Shown here piece after piece: positions 22,200 to 34,400 of a stretch of 64,000 nucleotides of DNA; positions within the stretch are counted from its first letter, which is position 1; each line of letters opens with the position of its first letter. This DNA comes from Aselliscus stoliczkanus (lineage: Eukaryota > Chordata > Mammalia > Chiroptera > Hipposideridae). The DNA is taken from NCBI GenBank assembly GCA_033961575.1, contig CM066740.1:60147213-60211212 (forward strand), written 5' to 3'. The position numbers were made by a program, and so were the translations under genes. Below the pieces are notes generated by a model that saw nothing but the letters and a program-made list of their open reading frames with translations, did not search any database and was not told the origin of the DNA.

Positions 22200-22800
22200 T
22201 CTTTCTTTAAAAAGTGTTTTCTGAGCCAAGATCTGAAGGTTGAGAAGTTAACTACACAAAGAGTAAGGAAGATGTTCCAGCTATGTGCAAAGCCCCGGTG
22301 GCAAGAAAAAACATGTCACTTGGAAAAACTGAAAGGTCAAAGGTAGGTGGAACACAGGTATTAAGGAAAAGATAGGATCCAGACTAGCCCTTATAGGGCA
22401 CAATATCAATTTTTGTTTCATTTCAAGAAGAATGGAAATATTTTAAAGAAGTTTAAACAGGAAGGATCATTTCAACAGATTTTTGTTTTGAAAAACTCTT
22501 AAAACTCTGGATAAAGTAGAGGGATGCCAGAGCAGTTGAGGAGAGAACAGGAGGCCATAGGAATGGTTCAGTTGAAAAGTGATGTTGGCTTGAACATGGA
22601 TGGTATCAGTGCAGATGGAGAGAGGTGACATCTGACTTCAGGAAACATGTTACTGACCACCACACTCTAAGTTGCCTATGGGAAAGAATAAAGATAATGA
22701 GTTCAGCAGACTGAGACATTCATGTGTATATAGGGAACTGGAACTCAGAAAAGAGGTTTGAATTATAGATGGATACTTGAAAGTTATTGGCATAGAGCAG
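22200..22800 (+). repeat. Probable ancient mammalian interspersed repeat
   Basis: Matches in order, from memory, a common old mammalian repeat: 'gagccaagatctgaaggttgag', 'gatgttccagctatgtgcaaagccccgg', 'gtcaaagg', 'tttaaacaggaaggatcatttc', 'ggaggccatagg', 'gatggagagaggtgacatctg'. Family not assigned; non-coding. Confidence 0.45.
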
Positions 22801-22839
22801 GTAGATTAAATCTTGGATGTGGATGAAATTGCCTCTTCG

Positions 22840-23355
22840 CCTTTAAAAATTTTATGTCTACAGTACCAGGTTTGTTGCTATGCTCTGCTGGTAAGCTAAG
22901 TGAGTTCTGCGAATGGGGCAGAACTCTTTTCCTGAGGAGCATTGAGTGTCTTTTTGTCATCAAACTTGTGATTTCTCACCTCTGTGCTGCTTTCTAGTGA
23001 ATCTTGGTAGTTCTGCCTCATGTGAAAGGCAGGTTAACCCCTTGTGTTCTGGCTGCCCCTGGTGGGTCCTGGGATTGGGCAGCTCTATTATTCCTGGAAC
23101 ATGTGGCACAGGTTACAGGTTCCATCACAGTTGCATGGCACCATCACTTAAACAGGAGAAATATCCACACCAGCGGGTAGACAAGCCAGAATGTGTTTTA
23201 TTCCATGCTACTGATGTTGTTTGTATTTGTTTTAACTAATGGCTGTTAACAGAATTAACACTCAGATTTTAGGGGTTGCCTGAATTTGGCCATGGCCATT
23301 ATACATTTATTGTGATAGGGAGGGGCTTATCACTAGTGCTTTTATTTTGTAAAAT
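22840..23355. other. Unassigned DNA with a 97-codon ORF
   Basis: An open frame lies at 22946-23239 (+), but it is Cys/Ser-rich, has no recognised domain, signal or splice context, and sits among repeats. I do not support it as a gene. The rest shows nothing recognisable. Confidence 0.4.
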
Positions 23356-23373
23356 CAATAACTAGAATATTTT

Positions 23374-23782
23374 ATTTTTAGGAGTTTATTGGGGAATTGG
23401 GGGGAGGGAATAGCGTTGGGGAATTGGGGAAGGGAACATACGAGTTGCTGTCCTTTTGTTCTTCAGTCTAGTTGTGAAGGGCATCATTTCACTGGCCCAT
23501 GTTGGTGTTATCATTGTGCTCTTCCCGGCTAAGGCAGTCGCTCGCCGGCCATTGGACGGCTGCTCACAGCACCTCATGCCAGCTGCCAGCCAGCCAGCCC
23601 CACTGCAGCTTTGCAGCCTATGCCATCGAGCTGGCAGCCCAGCTCCAAGTAAAGACATTGTTCACCATCTTAGCTCTAGAGGGCCCAGCATCACTGGCTC
23701 TCATGTGGGATCTGACGCGGGGCACTGACACACAGAACTGGCATCCCAAGCCAACTCTTAACAATGCACCACTCGGCCAGTC
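23374..23782 (-). mobile_element. Long tRNA-derived SINE, diverged
   Basis: Minus-strand copy with A tail and AATAAA at left and 'ctggccgagtggtgcattg' head at right. Flanked by CAATAACTAGAATATTTT (23356) and CAATAACTAGAAGATTTT (23783). The body has more substitutions and small deletions than the copy at 17518, so it is an older insertion. Confidence 0.9.
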
Positions 23783-23799
23783 CAATAACTAGAAGATTT

Positions 23800-25300
23800 T
23801 TATTTTTCAGTGTTATTTGCTTAATTCTTGCCTAACTGAATTAGCCAGTAAAATCTACAAATCTAAAGAAATTGATAAATATTGGAAGCTACAAAAAAGA
23901 AAGAAAACAATAGCTATCAGTCATTCAATAATGTCTATCAGCTCTTTTATTTTATCTGATTCAACAATTGCAGCTTCCTACAAAGGTATCAATGATATAG
24001 TTTTTTCATATAAAAGGAAACTGAGACTCAGATAAGTAATGGCATTTTTCCACATTCTGTATTAGTTAGCAGTTATTATCCAAAAATATGAAAATATAAG
24101 ATGTGGTTTTCTCCTTAACAGACAAATGGGATTAACATGCATTCTTAGGGGGAAAGAAACTATTAAAAATAACTTTTTAGTTAAAAATACCATCTTCTCC
24201 TTTACTTCCTCTGAACAGCTACTATAGAATAAAGATATTGTATAAATAAATGCCACCAGCCTGGAAGATAAGCAGGGCCATTATCCTTGTTCATCTTTAT
24301 ATGTACCTTCTCCCACTTCTTTTCTTTAGCTTGCCATATATTCACATTATACACTTTTATACAACCCCTTATATATGGTTTGGCATTGGTAAGAGGGAGT
24401 CACCTCCGCAGTCACATTATATGTTTGTTGAGAAGAGCTGTTTACATGTGTGTATATAAAAGTTGTATTTAAAAGACCAAATACCAAAATTACAGAGTGG
24501 TTATTGATGGTTGATTTTGAATAATATTTTCTCATCTTCATTTCCTGATACTACTTACTTATGTAACAAAAAGAAAAGAATACAATTTAATTTCCACATT
24601 CCAGAGAAAAATTGGTTATTTTCTCAGAAAGGAAGTAATAATTTTACCAAAGCATTTAAAAGCATCAAAGAGAACTCTGCTTCTTCAAAAAAGGCATATG
24701 GTGAGGATTTCCTTTACTAGCAAACGTAATTATAGAAAATTCAAAATATTCTTGGCAAGAATAGCACTGTAGAGCAAATCATTTAACTGCTAAAATACTC
24801 TGATCTCTGTTACCAGTAATGAAAACATTGGGAGAAATGCTAGGGAATAGAGATAAAAGAAGGAAGGGCCAAAGAAGCAGAGAAAGAGAAAGAGGCTCTA
24901 GGATTTATTTTATTCTTTGTAGCATTATATTTTTAAATTTTAAGCTCATATTTCTCCACACCTTACTCTTCTTTTTTATTATTTATCATTCACAAAATAC
25001 AAACAGATGATAAAAATGCATAAATCTCACAATTTTGCCCTTGGCTTTTCTTAAATAGGACATCTGTCTTTAGTAAGAAATAATTACTATTGTTAAGGAA
25101 TGCATGTATCTACAGTCTGCTTTCCTGTCATAAAACATATGAAGACAATTAGTATAAATGACTTGGTCTATTAAATTCATCCCTACATTTCTTCATATTT
25201 AGCATGAAAACTTTAGCATGGAAACAAAACTATATTGTTTATGTAGTAAAAAAAATAAAATGATAAAACAAGTAGATAGAAAGTAGGTCAGGATACAATA
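23800..25300. other. AT-rich unassigned DNA, 1.5 kb
   Basis: No repeat family, gene or structured RNA recognised. Several 60-70 codon frames on both strands look random. A purine-rich patch lies near 24850-24900. Confidence 0.5.
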
Positions 25301-25304
25301 GGTT

Positions 25305-25625
25305 ATAGTGTGGTAACAAACAATTCCCAAATCTCAGTGACTTAAACCAATGATTATGCTTTGCTCACTGTACTACTAATCCACAGTGCTATTCTGCCTA
25401 CAGTAGTCACTCTGGGTCCAGGCTGACAAACAGCTACCACCTCTAGTATTGCTAGTTGCTATCTCAGAGGGAGAGAGAGTTCTGAGAGGTTTTGCAGAGA
25501 CATTTAGACACCTGAACACAGACATGATGCACATGGCCATTATTGGTCCCATGGTCCTTCTAACCAAAAGGAGACCAGGAAATGTGATCTTACCATGTGC
25601 TTTGACAGATGAGAGCAGACATATT
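25305..25625. repeat. Possible ancient interspersed repeat
   Basis: 'gtggtaacaaacaattcccaaatctcagtgacttaaaccaatga..' resembles a widespread mammalian repeat remembered without a secure family name. Non-coding and diverged. Confidence 0.3.
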
Positions 25626-25639
25626 TGGAGAAAAGCACA

Positions 25640-25747
25640 TTTTTTTTTTTTTTTGAGGGCAGTGTCACTGGCCCTCTATGTGGGACTGAACCAGGGCCGC
25701 TGGCTTCCCAAGCCAGCGCTTAACCACCGCGCCACTTGGCAGGCCCT
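25640..25747 (-). mobile_element. Short head-only SINE
   Basis: T-run (the A tail) at left, then 'gagggcagtgtcactgg', and at right 'taaccaccgcgccacttggc' (the A-box region). Flanked by GAAAAGCACA at 25630-25639 and 25748-25757. Confidence 0.92.
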
Positions 25748-25759
25748 GAAAAGCACAAA

Positions 25760-26000
25760 TTTTATCTCAGAAAGAAAACATAAAAAATAGAAACCCTAAT
25801 ATCAAACAACATGCAATTATACATTGAAATATATATAATTGTTAATGTTCTATTTTGATCCACAAAAGAGCGATATTCCGTTTTAATGTCCAAAATAAGA
25901 TTATACTGAGAACCTTAAAACATCTTGTCTTTTTCTGACAACACTTCTGACGTTATATATATGATTTTCCCATATCAGTTCTCTTGTTCTTTAATATCAA
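25760..26000. other. Unassigned AT-rich DNA
   Basis: Nothing recognised. Confidence 0.45.
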
Positions 26001-26250
26001 CAGGGTGTCCAAAAATTTAAATCAATTCTGACTCTAACTCCAGGAGTTAGTGTAGACCCTACAACTTAAGGACTCAATTCCACCACATTACCCCCACTTT
26101 AGGTGTAACTTGCAAATGGGGTACCCAGGCTATTCTTCTGCATGCCAACTATGCATTCTGCCAAGCCCAATACTATACATTCCCATGACTTCTTCCCCTG
26201 GAGTTTGAGAATTTAGTGGAAAGAGTTACAAAACTCAGGAAAACACTATA

Positions 26251-27542
26251 TGAAGTCTGACAATTAAGTTCACAAACTTGCCACCATGCCCTTACAGTGG
26301 CACCACAGTACAAACAGCTTGATAAGGTTTTATAACCTTGGTATATCAATGTCTCACAGCTGTGTTCATATCGATGTGTGGTGGTATCTTATGGAGTGGC
26401 GTTCATTATTGTTGCGTGTTTCTGTGTGTCCTTGCAAGAATGTCTGAGCTTGAATTAGGGCAATGAACAAACGTTAAATTTCTTGTTAAACTTGGCAAGA
26501 GTGAAAGGGAAATCAGGAACATGTTAGCCCAAGTTTATGGAGATAGTGCTATGAAGAAAACAGCAGTGGTACAAATGGATTAAATGTTTTTCTGAGGGGA
26601 GAAAAAAGGTCACTCATAAAGAGGTCACGGCAGCCAGTAATAAGCAGAACTATGGAAACATTGCAAAAATTCATTGAATTTGTCATCAAAATTGTCAGCT
26701 GACTCTGAGAAGTAAAGTAGGCTAACTAAACATTGATAGAGAAACAGTTAGGAAAATCTTAACTGAAAATCCTGCCATGAGAAAAGTGTGTGCAAAAATG
26801 GTCCCAAAGGAGCTCACTGATGAACAAAAGCAAAGGAGAGTTGAAGTTTGCCAAGACCTTTGAAGAAGCAAGATGATGATTTGGGCTGTGTTATTACTGG
26901 TGATGAAACATTGGTGTACCAATATGACCCTGAAACAAAGTGTCAAAGTGCACAGTGGAAGTCAGCCAATTCTTCAGCACTAAAAAAATTTCCATCAGTC
27001 CAAGTCAGGAGTCAAAACAATGTTGCTAACTTTTTTTGATATCAGAGGGATTATTAATTATGTTTTTGCACCAACTGGATAAACACTTGAACTATTTGGA
27101 AGTGCTGAAAATGCTGCATGAAAAAGATGAAAATAACCTGAACTTTTCGCCAATAATTCATGGTTCTTGCATCATGACAATGCACTAGCTCACAAGGCAC
27201 TGTCTATGAGGGAGTTTTTAGCCAGTAAACAAACAACTGTATTAGAACACCCTCCTTACTTCCCTGATCTGGCCCCCGAGACTTCTTTCTTTACCTGAAG
27301 TTAAAGGAAATACTGAAAGGAAGACATTTTGGTGACATTCAGGACATCAAGGTTAATACAACATCTTTGATGACCATTCTAGAAAACAAGTTTCAAAATT
27401 GCCTTGAAAGGTGGACTAGGCATTGGCATTGGTGCATAGCTTCCCAAGGTGAGTACTTCAAAGGTGACCATAGTGATATTCAGCAATGAGGTACGTAGCA
27501 CTTTTTCTAGGATGAGTTCGCAAACATAATTGTCAGATCTCA
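26251..27542 (+). mobile_element. Mariner-type DNA transposon, 1292 bp
   Basis: Terminal inverted repeats of about 28 bp start TGAAGTCTGACAATTAAG at left and, read inward on the other strand, TGAGATCTGACAATTATG at right (22 of 28 positions match). TA dinucleotides flank both ends (26249-26250, 27543-27544), the normal mariner target duplication. Length is typical of mariners. The single gene inside is broken. The ends resemble, from memory, the mariner found in ruminants and other mammals (MAR1-like). Confidence 0.93.
26440..27489 (+). pseudogene. Mariner transposase pseudogene (DD34D)
   Basis: Mariner transposase binds the inverted repeats through its N-terminal helix-turn-helix domain and cuts and pastes with a D,D34D catalytic core. 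The start MSELEL and 'KFLVKLGKSEREIRNMLAQVYGD' segment are recognisable. The WVPHEL-like linker reads 'MVPKELTDEQ'. Catalytic aspartates correspond to GAT at 26902 (GDET), GAC at 27176 (HHDNA) and GAC at 27280. The last two are 104 bases apart instead of 105, so one base is missing before the third Asp. Stops occur at codon 9 and at several later places. It ends 'DIQQ' at 27489. Non-functional. Confidence 0.9.
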
Positions 27543-28030
27543 TACTTAACTATTACAGTTTATCACAAAGGATACAGATGAACAATCAGAAGTACATAAG
27601 GTGGGATCCTGAAGGGTTTCAAGTATAGGAGCCTCTGTCCCTGTGGAGGTGGGGTACACCACCCTCCTGGCATGTAGATGGAATTCACCAACTTGGAAGC
27701 TCCTCTGAACCCTGTCCTTTATATTGGCTTTTATGGAGGCTTTATTACATAAGCAAGTTGATCAAATCATTGGCCATTGTCAATTGAACTCAATTTCTGC
27801 CCCTCTCACCTCATTGTAATCTGCAAATTTCAACTTCTAGTCACATGTTTGGTTCTTCTGGTGACCAGCCCCCATCTTGAAGATAACCAAGGGCCCACCA
27901 AGAGTCACCTCATTAGCATAAATTCAGGTATGGTTGAAAGGGGCAAGTTATAAATAACAAAAGACACTCCTTTCACTCAGTAAATTCCAAGGGCTTTAGT
28001 TGCATCAAGCCAGGAGCCAAGGAAAAAGAT

Positions 28031-28261
28031 GAAATTTATAATTTTTTAAATTAAATGACACACTTCTTAAAGAATAAATATAAATAAATATCTTCTAAGA
28101 ACAGAAAGTTCTGAAACTGAACCAAACTATGCAATTCATCTATATTGAATTTAAGAGATGTATATTAAGATTAAGTGATGATTAAGAGAAAGTGAGAAAT
28201 CAAAAAAAAATAAAATAAAAGTCAGCATAATATCAAATTAAGTAATGATTGATGGGAAAGA
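28031..28261. other. Unassigned AT-rich DNA
   Basis: Nothing recognised; A-rich runs only. Confidence 0.45.
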
Positions 28262-28663
28262 GTTCTTTTTTAAAATTAAAGTTTATTGGAGTGACAATTG
28301 TTAGTAAAGTTACATAGGTTTTAGGTGTACAATTCTGTAATATATCATCTATATATCACATTGCGTGTTCACCACCCAGAGTCAGTTCTTCTCCCCTCAC
28401 CATATATTTGATCCCTTTTACCCTCATCTACCATCTCCCTCTTCACCTGTGGTAATAACAAAAATATTGTCCGTGTCTATGAGCTTTTGTTTCTTCATGT
28501 TTGTCTTATTCCTTTATTGTTTTCAATTTTGTGTAATACATGTCAGTGAAATCATATGGTTCTTGACTTTTTCTGTGTGACTTATTTCACTTAGCATAAT
28601 AATCTCAAGATCCATCCATGTTTTTGTGAATGGTACTTTTCTTATGGCAGAATAGTATTCTAT

Positions 28664-28716
<53 letters not shown>

Positions 28717-28719
28717 GTA

Positions 28720-28769
<50 letters not shown>

Positions 28770-29350
28770 TTCTTTATCCAATCATCCATGGAAGGACACT
28801 TTGTTTCCATGTCTTGGCCACTGTAAATAAAGCTGCAGTGAACATTAGAGCACATATATCTTTGTGGATAAAAGTTTTCAGATTTTTGGAGTCGATACCT
28901 AGGAGAGGGATTGCTGGGTCCTACAGAAATTCTACTCTTAATTTTTTGAGGGTCCTCCGTACTGCCTTCCATAGCAGCTGTACCAATCTGAAGTCCCACC
29001 AACAATGTATGAGGGTTCCTTTTTCTCCACAGCCTCTCCAACACTTGCTATTATTTGTCTTGTTGATGATAGCCATTCTAACTGGTGTGAGGTGATATCT
29101 CATTGTGGCTTTTTATGTGCATTTCTCTGATGATTAGTGATATTGAGCAATTTTTCATATGTCTATTGGTCTTTGCATGTTCTCTTTGGAGAAATGTCTA
29201 TTCAGGTCCTCTGCCCATCTTTTAATTGGATTGCTTAGTTTTTGGATATTGAGTTGTATGAATTCCTTTTATATTTTCGATATTAGGCCCATATCGGAAG
29301 TGTTGTTTGCAAAAATCTTCTTCCATTTGGTTGGTTGCTTCTTTACTTTT
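28262..29350 (-). mobile_element. L1-4, 3' part: older L1 (3'UTR and ORF2 C-terminus)
   Basis: 3'UTR 28262-28520, then the ORF2 C-terminal region on the minus strand with 'MISLTCI', 'EYYSAIRK', '[18 protein letters not shown]' and '[15 protein letters not shown]'. Frames are broken and a TA microsatellite has expanded inside. The element is interrupted at about 29350 by L1-5 and resumes at 41151. Confidence 0.87.
28661..28765. repeat. Two (TA)n microsatellite tracts
   Basis: Two long TA runs separated by 'ataatagtattctaa', a near copy of the sequence just before the first run ('agaatagtattctat'). The tract lies in the ORF2 segment that normally encodes 'YIYTMEYYS'. Confidence 0.9.
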
Positions 29351-30852
29351 ATTTTTTATTTTGTTTTGTTTTTAATTCTTTTATTGTGATATAAACATAT
29401 TTAAAAAAATTAGTTTCAGTTGTACAATGCAGTGCAATGGTTATACTTTTTAACCCTCAAAGTGACAACCCCCCCAATTCACCACCACACTTCCTCCCCA
29501 TATCGTACATATCTATTACAATTCCCTTGACTCCATTCCACACTATACTTCACATCCTGTGACTATATGTATATATATATTCAATTACAGATGGCATACA
29601 ATATCATACAATATCAGCTTCAGGTGTACAGTGCAGAGATCAAGCCTCTACTACATCCATGAATTGGCTCCCTAACAAGGCATGTGACCATCTGACACCC
29701 CACAAAATATTTGCAACATTATTTATTATATTCCCTGAACTGTCTTTCATATCCCTGTGGCAATATTGTAGTTTATGCTGCCTAATCTCTAGTCTATTTA
29801 GGCTGTCTAATCTCTTCCCCTTCTCCCTCATCACCATCCTCCTCCCAACTAGCAACCATCAGTTTTTCCTCTATATCTATGAGACTGTTTCTCTTCACTT
29901 TGCTTGTTCATTAAGTGAGATCATCTGGTATTTGTCTTTCTCCAACTGACTTATTTCACTTAACTTAATAGTCTCTAGGTCCATTCATATCATTGCAAAT
30001 GGTACAATTTCATTCTTCTTTATAGCAGAGTAATACTCCATTGGAGTAATACTCCATTGTGTAAATGTACCACAGTTTCTTAATCTAGTCGTCTACCGAT
30101 GGGCATTTTGGTTGTTTCCAAGTCTTGGCTATTGTAAATAGCACTGCAATAAACATAGAGGTGCATATATATTTTTGAATTAGCATCTTAGATTCTTCTG
30201 GACGAGTACCCAGGAGTGGAATTGCTGGGTCGTACGGTAGTTCCATTTCCAGTTTTTTGAGATACCTCAATACTGATTTTCATAATGGCTGCACCAATCT
30301 ACAGTCCCACGAAGAGTGCACCAGGGTTCCCTTTTCTCCACAACCTTACCAGCACTTGTTGTTTGCTGATTTATTGATGATAGCCATTCTGACTGGAGTG
30401 AGGTGGTATCTCATTGTGGTTTTTATTTGCATTTCTCTAATGATTAGTGAGGTTAAACAATTTTTCATATACGTGTTGGCTATCTGTATGTCCTCTTTAT
30501 AGAATTGCCTCTTCATATCCTCTGCCCATTTTTTAATTGGGTTGTTTGTTTTTTTGGTGTTGAGTTTCATGAGTATTTTATCAATTTTTAGATATCAACC
30601 TCTTATCAGATATATCATTGGCAAATATCTTCTCCCATTCAGTAGGCTGCCTTTTTGTTTTATTGATGATTTCCTTTGCTGTGAAAAAGCTTCTAAGCTT
30701 GATGTAATCCCATACGTTCATTTTTTTCTTTTATTTCCTTGCCCAAAGGGATATATCAGTAAAAATATTACTTAGGGTAATGTCTGCAAATTTACTCCCT
30801 ATGTTTTCTTCTAGGAGTTTTATGGTTTCTCACGTGTTACATTTAAGTCTTT
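29351..30852 (-). mobile_element. L1-5, 3' part
   Basis: T-rich tail (29351-29400), 3'UTR, then ORF2 C-terminus on the minus strand ('[22 protein letters not shown]', '[22 protein letters not shown]'). Contains frameshifts and a small duplication at 30023-30058. Interrupted by L1-6 at a clear target-site duplication and resumes at 39001. Confidence 0.88.
30839..30852. repeat. Left target-site duplication of L1-6
   Basis: ACATTTAAGTCTTT, identical to 39001-39014. The right copy is followed by AA, so the nick was at CTTT/AA. Confidence 0.92.
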
Positions 30853-30895
30853 TTTTTTTTTTTTTTTTTTTTTTAATTTTATTTTATTTTTAATT

Positions 30896-31039
30896 AGTTT
30901 CAGGTGTACAACACAGTGCAATAGTTATACATTTTACCCCTCAAAGTGACAACCCCCCCACCCCCAATAGTTTCAGGTGTACAACACAGTGCAATAGTTA
31001 TACATTTTACCCCCAAAGTGACAAACCCCCACCCCCAAT
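30896..31039 (-). repeat. Tandem duplication of about 72 bp in L1-6 3'UTR
   Basis: Units 30896-30968 and 30969-31039 both run from 'agtttcaggtgtacaacac' to 'acccccaat'. Each carries the C-rich (G-rich in sense) tract, so the 3'UTR holds two potential G-quadruplex tracts. L1-2 has one unit. Confidence 0.9.
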
Positions 31040-31446
31040 ACACCCCCCACACCCCCCCATATCATACATATCTATTACTCTTCCTCTGACTCTCTTCCAC
31101 AGTATAATCCACATCCCGTGACTATCTATATATATTCAATTACAGTAGGTATACCACCTCCACTTTAGTAATACAGTGCAGTGATCAAACCTCTACTCCA
31201 TCCATGAAATGGTCTCCCTAACAAGACCTATGATCATCTGACATTCCACAGAATATTTACAACATTATTAATTATATTCCCCAAACTGTTTTTCCTATCC
31301 CAGTAGCAATATTGTAGTTGCCTATTTTTGCTGTCTAATCCCTTCCCCTTCTCCCTCATTCCCATTCCTCTCCAAATTAGCAACCCTGATTTTTCCTCTA
31401 TATCTATGAGACAGTTTCTGTTTACTTTGCTCATTCATACAGCCCC

Positions 31447-34400
31447 TCATATTCCACATATAAGTGAGATCATATGGTATTTGTCCTTCTCTGACTGACT
31501 TACTTCACTCAACATTATAGTCTCTAGGTCCATCCATATCATTGCAAATGGCACGATTTCATTCTTCTTTATAGCGGAGTAATACTCCATTGTATAAATA
31601 TACCACAGTTTCTTAATCCAGTCATCTACTGACGGGCATTTTGGTTGTTTCCAAGTCTTAGCTATTGTAAATTGTGCTGCTATGAACATCGGGGTGCATA
31701 ACTTTTTTTGAATAAGTGTCTTGGTTTTTTCAGGATAAATACCTAGGAGTGGAATTGCTGGGTCAAAAGGTAGCTCTATTTCCAGTTCTTTGAGATACCT
31801 CCATACTGACTTCCATAGTGGCTGCACCAATCTGCAGTCCCACCAACAGTGCAGCAGGGTCCCCTTTTCCCCACAGCCCCGCCAGCACTTGTTGTTTGTT
31901 GATTTGTTGATGATAGCCATTCTGACTGGAGTGAGGTGGTATCTCATGGTGGTTTTTATTTGCATTTCCCTAATGACCAGTGAGGTTGAACATTTTTCAT
32001 ATGCCTGTTGGCCATCTGTATGTCCTCTTTAGAGAAATGTCTCTTCATATCTTCTGCCCATTTTTTAATTGGGTTGTTTGTTTTTTTGGTGTTGAGTTTC
32101 ATGAGTGTTTTATAAATTTTGGATATTAACCCCTTATCAGATATATCGTTGGCAAATATATTCTCCCATTCAGTAGGCTTCCTTTTTGTTTTATTAATGG
32201 TTTCCTTTGTTGTGAAAAACTTTTAAGTCTGATATAATCCCATATGTTCATTTTTTCTTTTACTTCCCTTGCCCGTAGGGATGTATCAGTAAAAATATTG
32301 CTCCGGTAATGTCTGCAAATGTACTCCCTATATTTTCTTTTAGGATTTTTATGGTTTCAGGTCTTACATTTAAGTCTTTAATCCATTTTGAATTTGTTCT
32401 TGTATAAGGCGTAAGGAGATGATCCAGTTTCATTTTTTTGCATGTGTCAGTCCAATTTTCCCAGCACCATTTATTGAATAGACTATCTTTACTCCAGTGT
32501 AAATTCTTGCTTCCCTTGTCATAGATTAACTGTCCGTAAATGCTTGGATTTATTTCTGGGCTCTCTGTTCTGTTCCACTGATCGATGTGCCTGTTTTTAT
32601 GCCAATACCAAACTGTCTTGATTACTGTGGCCTTGTAGTAGGTTTTGATGTCTGGTAGCGTGATCCCCCCGACTTTGTTTTTATTCCTCAGAATTGCCGA
32701 GGCTATTCTGGGTCTTTTATGATTCCATATAAACTTTAGGATTATATTTTCTATTTCTGTGAAAAATGCCCTTGGTAGTTTGATAGGAATTGCATTGAAT
32801 CTATATATTGCTTTAGGCAGTATGGACATTTTAACTATATTAATTCTTCCTATCCATGAGCATGGTAGGTGTTTCCATTTATTTGTATCTTCTATGATTT
32901 CTTTCTTCAATGTCTTATAATTTTCTGAGTACAGATCTTTCACTTCTTTGGTTAAATTTATTCCTAGGTATTTTATAGTTCTTGACGCAATTGTAAATGG
33001 GACAGTTTTCTTAATTTCGCTTTCCATTAGTTTATTATTGGTATATGCAAATGCCACTGATTTCTGAACATTGATTTTATATCCTGCTACTTTACTGAAT
33101 TCGTCTATCAGTTCCAATAGTTTTTTGATGGAGTCTTTGGGGTTCTCTATATACAGTATCATGTCATCTGCATATAGTGACAATTTTACTTCTTCCTTGC
33201 CAATTTGGATGCCTTTTATTTCTTTTTGTTGTCTGATTGCTGTGGCTAGAACTTCCAGCACTATGTTGAATAAAAGAGGAGAAAGTGGACAGCCTTGTCT
33301 TGTTCCTGATCTTAAGGGGAATGGTTTTAGCTTTTCCCCATTGAGTATGATGTTAGCTGTAGGTTTATCATATATGGCTTTTATTATGTTGAGATATGAT
33401 CCCTGTATTCCCACTTTGCTAAGGGTTTTTAACATAAATGGCTGTTGGATTTTGTCAAATGCTTTTTCTGCATCTATTGAAATGACCATGTGATCTTTAT
33501 CCTTCATTTTGTTGATGTGGTGTATCACATTAATTGATTTACGGATGTTGAACCAGCCTTGCGCACTAGGGATGAATCCCACTTGATCATGATGTATGAT
33601 CTTCTTAATATATTGCTGAATTCTGTTTGCTAATATTTTATTGAGAATTTTTGCATCTATATTCATCAGGGAGATTGGCCTGTAGTTTTCCTTTTTGTGA
33701 TGTCTTTATCTGGTTTTGGAATCAGGGTGATAGAGGCTTCATAAAAAGAGTTTGGGAGCCTTCCCTCCTTCTGGATTTTTTGGAATAGTTTGAGAAGAAT
33801 AGGTGATAGTTCTTTTTTGAATGTTTGATAAAATTCACTTGTGAAGCCGTCTGGTCCAGGGCTTTTGTTTTTTGGGAGCTTGTCAATTACTGATTCAATT
33901 TCCTTGGTAGTAATCAGGGTATTTAGATTTTCTGTTTCTTCTGGCGTTAGCTTTGGAAGGTTGTATGCTTCTAGAAAATTATCCATTTCATCCAGATTGT
34001 CAAATTTGTTGGCATATAGTTGCTCATAGTAATTTCTTAGAATTTTTTGTATTTCTGTGATGTCTGTAGTCATTTCCCCTCTTTCATTCCTGATTTTGCT
34101 AATTTGAGTCCTCTCTCTTTTTTTTTTGATGAGCCTGGCTAGAGGTTTGTCAATTTTGTTTATCTTCTCAAGAAACCAGCTCTTGGTTTCATTGATCTTT
34201 TGAATTGTTTTTCTGTTCTCTATATTGTTTATTTCTGCTCTGGTCTTTATTATCTCCTTTCTTGTACTCACCTTGGGCCTCTTTTGCTGTTCTTTTTCCA
34301 GTTCCCTTAGGTGTAAGGATAACCTGTTGACTTGAGATTTTTCTTCCTTCTTTAGGTAGGCCTGCACTGCTATAAACTTCCCTCTTAGGACTGCTTTCGC

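Larger units (their letters stand above)
26005..28030 (-). mobile_element. ERVL-class solitary LTR, split by a mariner
   Basis: The DNA on both sides of the mariner (26005-26250 and 27545-28030) reads as one LTR of the ERVL class on the minus strand. Landmarks are 'attacagtttatcacaaaggatac', 'cccttatattggcttttatggaggctttattaca'-like text, 'aaatcattggccattg', 'atcttgaagataaccaagggcccacc' and 'cactcctttcactcagtaaattcc'. Boundaries are approximate and the subfamily is not assigned. No retroviral coding region is present. Confidence 0.55.

Noticed and set aside
22946..23239. 97-codon frame in non-repeat DNA
   Set aside because: No recognisable domain, splice sites, Kozak context of note or paralogue. 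A frame this long is expected by chance in a slightly GC-richer patch.
28523..29044. 173-codon frame containing long Tyr-Ile repeats
   Set aside because: The YI repeat is the translated TA microsatellite inside the L1-4 ORF2 remnant.
33071..33493. 140-codon plus-strand frame also seen at 6360-6782 and partly at 63185-63424
   Set aside because: Antisense of the L1 reverse transcriptase. Its recurrence reflects repeated L1 copies, not a conserved gene.
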